Shown one piece after another: positions 1 through 8,274 of a stretch of DNA of 64,000 nt (positions within the stretch are counted from its first letter, which is position 1; the number at the start of each line of letters is the position of its first letter). The position numbers and the translations under genes were made by a program. Origin of the DNA: Bacillus massiliglaciei (GTDB lineage Bacteria > Bacillota > Bacilli > Bacillales > DSM-1321); the NCBI RefSeq assembly GCF_900098925.1, contig NZ_LT622358.1, positions 537,313-601,312 of the forward strand, read 5' to 3'. The notes under the pieces were generated by a model. The model ran no database searches, had not been told where the DNA came from, and was given only the letters and a program-made list of their open reading frames with translations.

Positions 1-1880
1 CCGGCATGGGTGCAGTCTATAGGGTGAGAGTCCCGAACCATGAAGGCAGTAGTAATGGTTAGCTTAACGCAAGGGTGTCTGTGGTGACGCAGAATCTGAA
101 GGAAGCGAGCGGCAAACCTCCGGTCTGAGGAACACGAACTTCATATAAGGCTAGGTACCATTGGATGAGTTTGCACAACAAAACGAAGTCCTTACTGCCG
201 AAGGTGGTACAGAGTAAATGAAGCAGATAGATGGAGGGAAAGACTGTACTCTTACCCGGGGAGGTCTGATTGGAACGCCAAGTTCCCTTGGTAACCTATC
301 CAGCGATGGACAGCTGAACAATCAGAAGTCAGCCGAGGTCATAGTACCATTCCAACTCGAGATGGAATGGGAAGGACTGAACTATTAGGAAGAACGAGAA
401 CTAGGCATATAATTCCTGTATAGAAGCAGACAATCCGAAAGGACTTACTTGAAGGAGGAAGTGGTGAATTCCACAGGGGACTTCATGAGGGTGGAGCAGG
501 AATAACATAATTAGATTTCTACGTTCACGTCGAAAGGAAATATCACATGTTAATGGATCTGATTCTGTCACGGGAAAACTTAATAGAAGCACTTAAACGT
601 GTGGAGAAGAACAAAGGGAGTCACGGCATAGATGGAATGTCCGTAAAATCCCTACGAAGACATCTCTATGAGAACTGGGAAACTCTTTGTGATTCATTAA
701 GGGAAGGTACCTATCAACCTAACCCAGTCCGTCGAGTCGAAATCCCGAAACCGAACGGTGGAGTAAGATTACTAGGAATACCTACCGTGACAGACCGGTT
801 CATTCAACAGGCTATCGCCCAAGTTCTAACCCCACTTCTTGACCCAACCTTCTCAGAACATAGTTATGGGTTTAGACCAAATAGAAGAGGTCATGATGCG
901 GTTCGTAAAGCAAGGGAATATATAAGTGAAGGTTATAGATGGGTGATTGACATGGACTTGGAGAAATTCTTTGATAGAGTCAATCATGATAAGTTAATGG
1001 GGATATTAGCAAGTAGAATCCAAGACCGGCTGGTCTTGAAACTTATACGGAAATATCTCCAAGCAGGAATTATGATGAATGGTGTAGTCTATGATGCAGA
1101 AGAAGGAACACCACAAGGAGGTCCACTGAGCCCCCTTCTTTCGAATATCCTTTTGGATAAACTTGATAAAGAGTTAGAAAGGAGAGGTCACAAGTTTGTC
1201 CGCTACGCCGATGATTGTAATATTTACATGAAATCGAAGAAAGCTGGAGAACGAGTGATGAACTCAATTACATGCTTTATTGAGCAGAAATTAAAGCTCA
1301 AAGTAAATAGAGAAAAGTCAGCAGTTGATCGCCCGTGGAAACGAAAGTTTCTTGGCTTTAGCTTTACGGTCAATAAGAAACCGAAGGTTCGAATAGCCAA
1401 TGAAAGTATTAAAAGGCTTAAGGCTAAAATACGGGAGTTAACCTCCCGTTCTAAACAAATTCCTATGGAAGTTAGAATCGAGAAACTAAATCAATATCTA
1501 ACGGGATGGTGTGGATATTTTGCATTGGCTGATACACCAAGTAAATTTAAAGAATTTGATGAGTGGATTAGACGGAGACTCCGTATGCTTGAATGGAAAC
1601 AATGGAAGAAACCGAGGACAAGAGTAAGAAAACTCAAAGGTCTAGGTGTCCCTGACCAAAAGGCATATGAATGGGGAAACTCCAGAAAGAAATATTGGAG
1701 AATAGCCTGTAGTCCAATCTTACACAAAACCCTCAATAACTTGTATTGGAGTCACCGAGGGTTGAAAAGTTTATATAATCGATATGAATTTCTGCGTCAA
1801 ACTTAATGGAACCGCCGTATACCGAACGGTACGTACGGTGGTGTGAGAGGTCGGGGGTTAATCACCCCCTCCTACTCGAT
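1..1880 (+). mobile_element. Group II intron, 5' end beyond the window edge
   Basis: Self-splicing retroelement with its encoded protein at 547-1806. Downstream of that ORF, about 1806-1838 folds as a domain V hairpin: ACCGCCGTA pairs with TACGGTGGT across a small bulge. About 1843-1880 folds as domain VI: GGGGG/CCCCC stem, then CCTAC with a candidate branch-point A near 1874. The likely 3' end is the AT at 1879-1880. The 546 bases before the ORF are non-coding and structured, as expected for domains I-IV. I see no convincing GTGYG 5' boundary, so the intron probably begins just outside the window. The 3' boundary is inferred from secondary structure only. Confidence 0.85.
547..1806 (+). CDS. 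ltrA: Group II intron reverse transcriptase/maturase
   Basis: Multifunctional intron-encoded protein (419 aa) that helps the intron fold and splice and copies it into new DNA sites. The N-terminal half is the reverse transcriptase: conserved GTPQGGPLSPLLSNILLD block and the catalytic YADD at residues 220-223, which is intact. The C-terminal part, including KFLGFSF and a GWCGYFALAD block, is the group II maturase (domain X) type. No HNH endonuclease domain is evident after it. The ORF appears full length and undamaged, and it sits inside the intron RNA, so the element could be active. AAAGGAA lies just upstream of the ATG; a second ATG two codons in is also possible. Confidence 0.93.
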   Translation: MLMDLILSRENLIEALKRVEKNKGSHGIDGMSVKSLRRHLYENWETLCDSLREGTYQPNPVRRVEIPKPNGGVRLLGIPTVTDRFIQQAIAQVLTPLLDPTFSEHSYGFRPNRRGHDAVRKAREYISEGYRWVIDMDLEKFFDRVNHDKLMGILASRIQDRLVLKLIRKYLQAGIMMNGVVYDAEEGTPQGGPLSPLLSNILLDKLDKELERRGHKFVRYADDCNIYMKSKKAGERVMNSITCFIEQKLKLKVNREKSAVDRPWKRKFLGFSFTVNKKPKVRIANESIKRLKAKIRELTSRSKQIPMEVRIEKLNQYLTGWCGYFALADTPSKFKEFDEWIRRRLRMLEWKQWKKPRTRVRKLKGLGVPDQKAYEWGNSRKKYWRIACSPILHKTLNNLYWSHRGLKSLYNRYEFLRQT

Positions 1881-2185
1881 TGTAACAAAATTGTAAAAAA
1901 AGTTACATAGAAACAGAGTGAAAAAATTGTCAAGACTATGAAATTAGTAGGTCAATGGAAACAGTTATAGGAAACTTCCATTGACTGGTGCAGTCTGGAT
2001 AAATCGCCTGTTCATTCCATTAATAAAAACTATTGAAAATCCCGGTTTTTCAGGCTTTCCGGATTCTTGAACAAGCGGATAAGGCCTGTTCAAGCCCTGC
2101 TGGTAATTGATGGTGTCTTTATTACAAAAAAAGCGTGATATGATGATTCCAGAAGCAAGACAACAAGATTACTAGGAGGACAAAC
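1881..2185. other. Intergenic region with inverted repeats before ykwD
   Basis: No gene seen. A perfect 10-bp inverted repeat (GTCAATGGAA at 1951-1960, TTCCATTGAC at 1976-1985) has a 15-nt loop and no T-run, so it is not a normal terminator. A second weaker one (TTGAACA near 2067, TGTTCAA near 2089) follows. TGATATGAT near 2136-2144 resembles an extended -10 element for ykwD. The ykwD ribosome binding site AGGAGGA is at about 2174. Confidence 0.4.
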
Positions 2186-2965
2186 ATGAATAAGAAAAAA
2201 ATCATTTTCTCAGCAGCAGCGGCTGCAGCAATTCTATTTTCAGGAGCAGGCGTTCAGCAAGCGGATGCAGCTCAAGTAAAATATCAAGTTAATAAAAAGG
2301 TTATTGTAAAGAATGTACATAACCAACAGCAATTGGAAGATCTTTTAAAACAAATCCAGCAAAAATATAATGTAACATTGCCTGCTGCTCAACTAAAGCA
2401 AAATTGCGGGTTAATCCAAATCCCAACAACTGCCGGACAAGCTCCTAAACAGCAAGAACAAGCAAAGCAAACTCAACAGGCTGCACCAGCTGAATCAGCA
2501 AAGCCTTCATCTAATCAGACAGCTCCTAAAGAATCAGCAAAAGAAGAAACTGCGAAAAAACCAGCAGCTGCTGAAGCTAATTCAGAAGTAAGCGCGTTTG
2601 AAAAAGAAGTAGTTGAACTGACAAATAAAGAACGTGCGAAACAAGGTCTTTCTCCATTAACATTAGATAATGAACTGAGCAAAGTGGCACGCACTAAATC
2701 ACAAGATATGAAAAACAAAAACTATTTCGATCACACAAGCCCAACTTACGGTTCACCTTTCGATATGATGAAATCTTTCGGAATCAGCTATAAATCAGCA
2801 GGCGAAAATATCGCTATGGGTCAAAAGACTCCTGAAGAAGTAGTCGAAGCATGGATGAATAGCCAAGGGCACCGTGAAAATATTATGAATTCCAGCTTTA
2901 CACATATTGGTGTAGGATATGTGGAGTCTGGTAACTACTGGACACAAATGTTCATTGGTAAATAA
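2186..2965 (+). CDS. ykwD: Secreted CAP/SCP-domain protein, YkwD-like
   Basis: Exported protein (259 aa) of the CAP (SCP/PR1) superfamily; the biochemical role of bacterial members is not settled. Residues 1-29 form a signal peptide (KKK, alanine-rich core, cleavage near ADAA). A Gln/Ala/Lys-rich linker spans about residues 85-140, followed by a CAP domain at about 140-257. The domain shows the expected conserved pieces: NKERAKQGLSPL, YFDHTSPTYGSPFDMM, GENIAMG, WMNSQGHRENIM and HIGVGYV. Length and sequence closely match B. subtilis YkwD (about 257 aa). It is monocistronic: strong AGGAGGA site before the ATG and its own terminator. Confidence 0.9.
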   Translation: MNKKKIIFSAAAAAAILFSGAGVQQADAAQVKYQVNKKVIVKNVHNQQQLEDLLKQIQQKYNVTLPAAQLKQNCGLIQIPTTAGQAPKQQEQAKQTQQAAPAESAKPSSNQTAPKESAKEETAKKPAAAEANSEVSAFEKEVVELTNKERAKQGLSPLTLDNELSKVARTKSQDMKNKNYFDHTSPTYGSPFDMMKSFGISYKSAGENIAMGQKTPEEVVEAWMNSQGHRENIMNSSFTHIGVGYVESGNYWTQMFIGK

Positions 2966-2980
2966 GAACAGCCATACAGG

Positions 2981-3013
2981 ATGCCTCCTTTTCAGGGGGC
3001 ATTCTTTTTTTTG
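2981..3013 (+). terminator. Rho-independent terminator of ykwD
   Basis: ATGCCTCCT pairs with AGGGGGCAT around a TTTC loop and is followed by a run of T. It lies between convergent genes. Confidence 0.85.
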
Positions 3014-3472
3014 TTAAAATTCCGGCACATCAACTTCTGAAAAGGACTGATCAGCATTTTTCAGCAGCCTGATTTCCAAAATGCCTGATTTATACTGAGC
3101 ATATGCACCTTTTTTTCGAACAAGGGAAGGGAGAGTAATCGTATGCTGATCACCGCTTTCCGGTATCCCTTCAATGATTGTTTGATTAGATGTGTGGTAA
3201 ATCTTTGCTTGTTTTAATAAAGACTCATCTTCCATAGGAATACGGATGAAGACGTAAGAAAGCGTCTCAAGCACCTCAGCTTGAAGTGAAGTTTGAGGAT
3301 TCTGCTGTTGGCGGGTTTCTTGATTTCCTTGATTCATCATGGATTGAACACTGTCTGGCATGACTTGTGAAAATAGTTGTTCCATAAAGGTCTTAACTTC
3401 GCTTTGATCCATATTTTTCAAAAAATCTTTTTGGTTTTTAGGTAAAGAAAAAATTGAACTCCAAGGAAACAT
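3014..3472 (-). CDS. Hsp20/alpha-crystallin-like protein, possibly spore-associated
   Basis: A 152-residue protein. The N-terminal segment (FPWSSIF, then KNQKDFLKNMDQSEVKTFM and a Gln/Met-rich stretch) resembles Bacillus Hsp20-like spore proteins of the CotP/GerT type. The C-terminal half (about 75-150) has alternating beta-strand character ending in YKSGILEIRLLK, the typical last strands of an alpha-crystallin domain. The third codon ATG is chosen as start because AGAGGA lies 6 bases upstream of it; the first ATG is too close. Family assignment is from overall pattern and is moderate; the spore link is inference. Confidence 0.55.
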   Translation of the reverse strand: MFPWSSIFSLPKNQKDFLKNMDQSEVKTFMEQLFSQVMPDSVQSMMNQGNQETRQQQNPQTSLQAEVLETLSYVFIRIPMEDESLLKQAKIYHTSNQTIIEGIPESGDQHTITLPSLVRKKGAYAQYKSGILEIRLLKNADQSFSEVDVPEF

Positions 3473-3566
3473 CTGCATTCCTCTTTCCTTAAAATAAATT
3501 ATTCAATCATATTCTATGCTGACGAATGCCCAGGCGTTCTTCTGGCAATTTGTAAACGATTATAAA

Positions 3567-3601
3567 AAAGAGGATCAGAATGTGTCATTCTGATCCTCTT
3601 T
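3567..3601 (-). terminator. Terminator downstream of the MATE gene
   Basis: Long perfect hairpin: AAAGAGGATCAGAA pairs with TTCTGATCCTCTTT around a 7-nt loop. It lies immediately after the minus-strand MATE gene. Confidence 0.85.
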
Positions 3602-3616
3602 AATTCGTGCTGCTTT

Positions 3617-4981
3617 TTACATAGCGCCAGACTGCTGTTTTTGCATGCGTTTTTGAATGTAAATGAGTCTTAATCCGAGGGTCAAGGCCCCGATCGCCAA
3701 GCCAAGTATCAGACCGAGCCAGTAACCATATGGTCCCCAATCGGTATAGTTTGCAAAATAGTAGCCGCTTGGAAGCCCAATGATCCAATAGGAAATGAGT
3801 GACATATAGAAGGTTACATTCACATCTTTGTAGCCCCGCAGGATGCCTTGAATCGGTGCCTGAATGGCATCGGAGACCTGGAAAAAGATTGCATATAATA
3901 GAAAATGCCTGGACATCGCAATCACTAGGGAATCCTTCGTATATAGTCCTGCAATTCCATCGCGGCAGAAGAAAAGGATAGCTGCGCTTAGAATGGCCGC
4001 TGCCACTGCAAGACCAATTCCGATAAGACCGTATTGCTTTGCATCTTTTAGACGCCGTGCCCCTGTCTCAAAGCTTACAATTATGGTCAATGCCATGGCT
4101 GTGCTGAGAGGCATCATGTACAGCAATGATGCGAAATTCAAAGCAATTTGATGCGAAGCGATCGTGACTGTATCATAATTGCTCATCAAGAGCGTGACCG
4201 CTGAAAAAATACTGGTCTCAAAGAAAATCGATAAGCCAATCGGTACACCAATGGCCAAAATAGCTTTCCATTCTTTAAAAGAAACGCGGAAGAATGTATG
4301 GAAAACCCTGTATTGATGGAATGGATTCACCTTTTTGACAATAAAAAAGGCCACTGCTGCAATAATCCAGTAGGTAATAGCCGTAGCATAACCTGCACCT
4401 GCTCCTCCAAGCTCAGGAAAACCGAACTTTCCAAAAATCAGCAGATAATTTAGCACAATATTCACCGGAAGTGCCAGTAAAGTGATAATCATTGATATTT
4501 TCGTTTGGCCAAGCGCATCGATGAATGACCGAAGTGCATTGTAGATGAATAATGGCACAATCCCGATTGCCAGTCCTATCAAATAATCGAAGGCAACTTC
4601 CCGAACAGGCTGTTCCAGTCCCATTGAGTTCAGAAGCGGATTTAATACGAAGGATCCGATTAAGAGAAGGACAAGGGCCAAGAAAGTGGATAAATAAACA
4701 GCCTGTATAACTGAAAACGAAACATTCTTTCCTTTTCCGGCTCCGATCAGCTGTGAAACAATAGGCGTAAGACCAATCAGGATTCCGCTTAATCCGGTGT
4801 ATACCGGGGTCCAAAGCGAACTTCCAATGGAAACGCCTGCTACATCCTCAGTACTGTACTGCCCCGACATCATCACATCAAAAAATGTCATCAGATATAA
4901 GCCAACCTGAGTGATTAGAATAGGGAAGAGAATGGATGCCAGCTGACTGGCTTTTCCTTGTAAAGTCGTTGTCTTTTTCAT
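3617..4981 (-). CDS. MATE-family multidrug exporter (NorM/YojI-like)
   Basis: Integral membrane antiporter of 454 aa that would export cationic drugs or metabolites with Na+ or H+ influx. About twelve hydrophobic segments are visible, arranged as two six-helix halves. The N-terminal region LITQVGLYLMTFFDVMMSG and the SLWTPVYTGLSGILIGLTPIVSQLIGAG segment are typical of the NorM branch of MATE proteins. Length is usual for the family. GAGG lies 7 bases before the ATG. It is transcribed alone, divergent from the murG-like gene. Closest remembered relative is B. subtilis YojI; the substrate cannot be read from sequence. Confidence 0.88.
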   Translation of the reverse strand: MKKTTTLQGKASQLASILFPILITQVGLYLMTFFDVMMSGQYSTEDVAGVSIGSSLWTPVYTGLSGILIGLTPIVSQLIGAGKGKNVSFSVIQAVYLSTFLALVLLLIGSFVLNPLLNSMGLEQPVREVAFDYLIGLAIGIVPLFIYNALRSFIDALGQTKISMIITLLALPVNIVLNYLLIFGKFGFPELGGAGAGYATAITYWIIAAVAFFIVKKVNPFHQYRVFHTFFRVSFKEWKAILAIGVPIGLSIFFETSIFSAVTLLMSNYDTVTIASHQIALNFASLLYMMPLSTAMALTIIVSFETGARRLKDAKQYGLIGIGLAVAAAILSAAILFFCRDGIAGLYTKDSLVIAMSRHFLLYAIFFQVSDAIQAPIQGILRGYKDVNVTFYMSLISYWIIGLPSGYYFANYTDWGPYGYWLGLILGLAIGALTLGLRLIYIQKRMQKQQSGAM

Positions 4982-5121
4982 AGATAAACCTCATTTAGAA
5001 AAATTTTCGCAATGATGGGATTATATCATATCTTTGACATATTTATAGGTTTTTAATTTCTGAAGTGATCATATATGGTATGATGAGTGGTAAGTTATTT
5101 TTAGTTTGGAAGGTGAGTATT

Positions 5122-6201
5122 TTGTCAAAGAAAATCGTGTTTACCGGCGGCGGCTCAGCAGGGCATGTCTCCGTCAATACGGCCATTATTCCTGAATTTC
5201 AAAAGAATAATTGGGAAATAACCTATATCGGCTCAAAAAATGGTATTGAAAAAGATATTATTGAGACAGAGTTCCCTGATATTAGTTATCAGACGGTAAC
5301 GGTCGGTAAACTGCGCCGTTATTTATCCAAAGAAAATATAAAAGATCCATTTAAAGTCATAAAAGGAATTTTTGATGCAAGAAAGATTTTAAAGAAAACG
5401 AAACCTGATTTCATTTTCTCTAAAGGCGGTTTCGTGTCTGTTCCGGTTGTTATAGCAGGAAAGATGCTTCGTATTCCGATTGTCATCCATGAATCAGACT
5501 ACACGCCAGGACTGGCGAATAAGATTGCAATGCCGATGGCCACCAAAATATTAACGACATTTAAGGAATCAGCAGCACAGCTTCCCAAAGAGAAGGCAAT
5601 GTATATCGGTGCCGTTCTGAGAGAAGGGATTTTCAAAGGTGATGCGAAAAAAGGGAGAGAATTTTGTGGATTCGACCTTAGCCGCCCTGTTCTCTTAGTA
5701 ATGGGAGGAAGTCTTGGAGCTGTTAGAATCAATCATTTAATCACCGATAATTTGCCGGCACTGTTAAAAGAGTATCAAATCATTCATATATGCGGAAAAG
5801 GAAATGTAAACGAAGACCTTAAAATGCCTGGTTATGCGGCGTTTGAATTCGTGCATGAAGAACTGTTTGACATGCTTGCGGCAGCAGATGCGGTTGTATC
5901 CCGTGCCGGATCGAATTCAATATTCGAATTTTTGGGACTTCAAAAACCCATGCTTCTCATTCCATTGGGAGCCAAGGCATCAAGGGGCGACCAAATCCTG
6001 AATGCCAAAAGTTTCGAAAAACAGGGATTTTGCAAGGTCATGGATGAAGAGGGCGGCTTGCCTTTTGATGAATTCAGCCGCAATGTAAAAGAGCTGATTG
6101 AAAAGAAGGCTGTTTATCAGGAAAGAATGCGAGAGGAAAAAGCTTTCAAGACAGCAAATGAGATGTATAAACTGCTTGTCAGCTTAGGCAAGAAAAGATA
6201 G
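5122..6201 (+). CDS. MurG-like undecaprenyl-PP-MurNAc-pentapeptide GlcNAc transferase (MurG2 type)
   Basis: Family GT28 enzyme that adds GlcNAc to lipid I to make lipid II at the cytoplasmic face of the membrane. The glycine-rich FTGGGSAGHVSVN loop at the N-terminus, ESDYTPGLANKIA, MGGSLGA and SRAGSNSIFEFLGLQKPMLLIPL all match MurG. The sequence resembles the second MurG-like protein found in the Bacillus cereus group more than the MurG encoded in the mur-fts cluster, and no division or mur gene adjoins it. It is thus probably a paralogue, and its substrate may differ. Start: TTG at 5122, placed after GGAAGGTGAG (5108-5117); a longer reading from 5065 lacks a ribosome binding site. Confidence 0.8.
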   Translation: MSKKIVFTGGGSAGHVSVNTAIIPEFQKNNWEITYIGSKNGIEKDIIETEFPDISYQTVTVGKLRRYLSKENIKDPFKVIKGIFDARKILKKTKPDFIFSKGGFVSVPVVIAGKMLRIPIVIHESDYTPGLANKIAMPMATKILTTFKESAAQLPKEKAMYIGAVLREGIFKGDAKKGREFCGFDLSRPVLLVMGGSLGAVRINHLITDNLPALLKEYQIIHICGKGNVNEDLKMPGYAAFEFVHEELFDMLAAADAVVSRAGSNSIFEFLGLQKPMLLIPLGAKASRGDQILNAKSFEKQGFCKVMDEEGGLPFDEFSRNVKELIEKKAVYQERMREEKAFKTANEMYKLLVSLGKKR

Positions 6202-6250
6202 CATGATTTTTCTCTTCTATACATACAAGTATAGAGGAGGAGGATGGAAG

Positions 6251-6397
6251 ATGGCCTATTTATATACCAAAGGATGGTTCATTCGTGAATTGAAGGCGAG
6301 GGGCATAACCAAACACCCTATTGAAGGAAAAAAGCTGGAATTATATAAAATGCATGTTCTGAGAAATCTGTATGCGCAGATCATCGAAAGGACATAA
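6251..6397 (+). CDS. yflJ: Small conserved protein, DUF2639/YflJ family
   Basis: A 48-residue protein (YTKGWFIRELKARGITKHP, then a Lys/Leu-rich helix) matching the DUF2639 family that includes B. subtilis YflJ. No function is known. The ATG at 6251 follows a GAGGAGGAGG ribosome binding site (6234-6243). It is close behind the murG-like gene (49 bases) and shares its downstream terminator, so co-transcription is likely. Confidence 0.72.
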   Translation: MAYLYTKGWFIRELKARGITKHPIEGKKLELYKMHVLRNLYAQIIERT

Positions 6398-6398
6398 A

Positions 6399-6435
6399 GA
6401 AAGGCCCAAACCATTCAAGGTTTTGGGCCTTTCTT
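6399..6435. terminator. Bidirectional terminator between yflJ and lrgB
   Basis: AAAGGCCCAAA...TTTTGGGCCTTT hairpin, T-rich on both strands, placed between convergent genes. Confidence 0.85.
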
Positions 6436-6446
6436 ATATTGTTTAT

Positions 6447-7130
6447 TTAGAGAAGATGCTGGATCATGGGATAGACAAGTGAAATAACAATTCCGGCAAT
6501 CGCCATTGCTGCTCCAGCCACTGCACCAGTGAATTCACTTTCTTGGCTTGCCTGAGCCGTGCCGAGTCCGTGAGCGATTGTGCCATAAGCGATTCCCCGT
6601 GAAAAAGGGTCTTTAATATGAATCTTATCCATAATCCATGGAGCAAGCATGGTACCCAATACTCCAGTCAGGATGACAAAGGAAGCAGTAATATTTTGAT
6701 CTCCTCCATTTATGTCCATGATTTCAATAGCAATCGGCACTGTGACAGATTTAACAGCCAAAGCCTGAAGCATCACGAAACTAAGGAAAAAAGCCTTGCC
6801 GATCAGGATGGCCGTGAACAGTGTCACAGCAAGACCGAATATAATCCCGCATAATGCAGGAACAGCAAACTTTCTAATAATCTCTCTGTTTTTATATAAA
6901 GGAACAGCCAAAGCGATCGTTGCCGGTCCAAGAAAGAAGGAAATAAAATCCTTCGCAGGTTTATAATCGTTATAATCAATTCCGCTTATAGAAAATATTG
7001 TAATAATAACTACAATGCAAAAAAAGACAGGAGTGGTAAAAGGAGTCGGAAATCTTGCGTATATTTTCCTTCCCGCGAGATACGCACCAGCCGTCAGGAG
7101 GATATTAAAGATGGTAATGGGCACTGTCAT
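6447..7130 (-). CDS. lrgB: LrgB/CidB-family membrane protein
   Basis: Integral membrane protein of 227 aa, the LrgB partner of an LrgA/LrgB pair. Such pairs have been described as antiholin-like, and in B. subtilis one pair (PftAB/YsbAB) acts in pyruvate uptake. LrgB hallmarks are visible: FFLGPATIALAVPLYKNRE, KSVTVPIAIEI, GTMLAP and the GTIAHGLGTAQA segment. The start is the ATG at 7130, 6 bases after GAGGAGGAGG; the ORF is open further upstream but lacks a site there. It overlaps the end of lrgA by 26 bases, implying translational coupling. No LytSR-type regulator lies beside it. Confidence 0.85.
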   Translation of the reverse strand: MTVPITIFNILLTAGAYLAGRKIYARFPTPFTTPVFFCIVVIITIFSISGIDYNDYKPAKDFISFFLGPATIALAVPLYKNREIIRKFAVPALCGIIFGLAVTLFTAILIGKAFFLSFVMLQALAVKSVTVPIAIEIMDINGGDQNITASFVILTGVLGTMLAPWIMDKIHIKDPFSRGIAYGTIAHGLGTAQASQESEFTGAVAGAAMAIAGIVISLVYPMIQHLL

Positions 7131-7500
7131 GATGTTCAGCCTCCTCCTCTTTTTGGGAAAGTCTTTGAACGGTATATGCTGCAATTACGAAACCTATAAT
7201 AAGACTGACGATTAAGACAACGGCAAGAGACAGGGCGTATCTTTTGAACATGGGCCCCATGGTCATCAGTCCGATTGCGATAGGGACAAAGAAAAAGGCA
7301 AGGTGTTTGACGAGGAAGCCAGAAGTGGCTTCAACCCATTCTAACTTGACGATTTTCGTTTGTAATAAAATGAATAATAATAGCATTCCGATAACGTTAC
7401 CCGGTATTGGGAGATGAATCAATTCTGTTATCCAGGTGCATATCTCGTAAAGAAATAGCAGGAACACGAATGAAATGAAGTACTGAACGACTCTTTTCAT
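7105..7500 (-). CDS. lrgA: LrgA/CidA-family holin-like membrane protein
   Basis: A 131-residue membrane protein with four hydrophobic segments. The CidA/LrgA signature LPIPGNVIGMLLLFILL is near residues 31-47, and the LVKHLAFFFVPIAIGLM segment is in the middle. It has a charged His/Glu-rich C-terminal tail (KEEEAEHHDSAHYHL). It forms an operon with the overlapping lrgB. AAAGGATC lies before the ATG. The pair could move pyruvate or other small carboxylates, or modulate murein hydrolase export; sequence alone does not separate these. Confidence 0.85.
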   Translation of the reverse strand: MKRVVQYFISFVFLLFLYEICTWITELIHLPIPGNVIGMLLLFILLQTKIVKLEWVEATSGFLVKHLAFFFVPIAIGLMTMGPMFKRYALSLAVVLIVSLIIGFVIAAYTVQRLSQKEEEAEHHDSAHYHL

Positions 7501-7632
7501 GTTGTATTACAGATCCTTTCTTGGTTAACTCTATAAAAGTAGTAAAGTATGTGAATGTATTTATTATAAGGAAAGATAGCGAAGAAGTGTAGAAAAGAAT
7601 TGGAGGAATTGCAAATGAACGGCAATAGACAT

Positions 7633-7662
7633 TAAAAAGCCCGGCTGCATGCAGGCCGGACT
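7633..7662 (-). terminator. Terminator downstream of the acetyltransferase
   Basis: AGTCCGGCCTGCATGCAGCCGGGCT hairpin followed by TTTTT when read on the minus strand. Confidence 0.75.
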
Positions 7663-7683
7663 ACTTCTATAAAAAATGCTTTA

Positions 7684-8238
7684 TTAAGCTTCCATAAGCT
7701 GCTGATCGTCTTCCTCCTGCTGTCTGAACAGCCAGAAGGTATACAGGTCTTTCGAAATCTCGAATAAATCGAAAATTTCTTCCTCCTGATTGATTTGATC
7801 ATATAAGGCTTTTCTTGTTTCATTCGCTTCAATTACATAAGGCAATTTCTTCGCAGCTTTAATGGAGCGGAGATTAACCTTACGAATGCGCATAAAAACT
7901 GTTTCGATACCTGCTTCAAAGAATAATTCTTTGAAAAAAGCATCCTTTGCCAGGGCGTTATAGCCTTTGCCATGGAATGGCTTGCCCAGCCAGGTTCCTA
8001 AAAATCCTGCATTATCTTTTATATCATAAAGCGAAATACAGCCGATCGGGTTTTCCCATTCATCGAGAATGGTCCTTGAGATAAGCAATCCTGATTCTTC
8101 AGCCTCAATCGTTTGCTTTGTTGCGAATACATATTCTTCATATGAATCAACTTTTTGGCGCACGAAAGGGAAGACATCTGGATGCGTCATTAGATGATAA
8201 AGAGAACTGCATTCCATAAAATCTCTTTTCTTTAACAT
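7684..8238 (-). CDS. GNAT-family N-acetyltransferase (RimJ/RimL-like)
   Basis: A 184-residue GCN5-related acetyltransferase. The core shows a beta-strand ISRTILDEWENPIGCISLYDI, then GTWLGKPFHGKGYNALAKDAF, which is the acetyl-CoA binding motif A region with the GKGYN turn. Next comes TVFMRIRKVNLRSIKAAKKL, the N-xx-S-xx-A helix typical of the RimJ/RimL branch. The substrate is unknown. GGAGGG lies 7 bases before the ATG. The gene is preceded by an unusual structured leader (see 8275-8385), which suggests post-initiation control. Confidence 0.82.
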   Translation of the reverse strand: MLKKRDFMECSSLYHLMTHPDVFPFVRQKVDSYEEYVFATKQTIEAEESGLLISRTILDEWENPIGCISLYDIKDNAGFLGTWLGKPFHGKGYNALAKDAFFKELFFEAGIETVFMRIRKVNLRSIKAAKKLPYVIEANETRKALYDQINQEEEIFDLFEISKDLYTFWLFRQQEEDDQQLMEA

Positions 8239-8274
8239 TTCCGTCCCTCCGTTTGAGAGCAGTCCTCATGAGTC

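Noticed and set aside
7616-7636. Six-codon ORF after GGAGGAATT
   Set aside because: Too short to support and it runs into the terminator of the convergent acetyltransferase gene.
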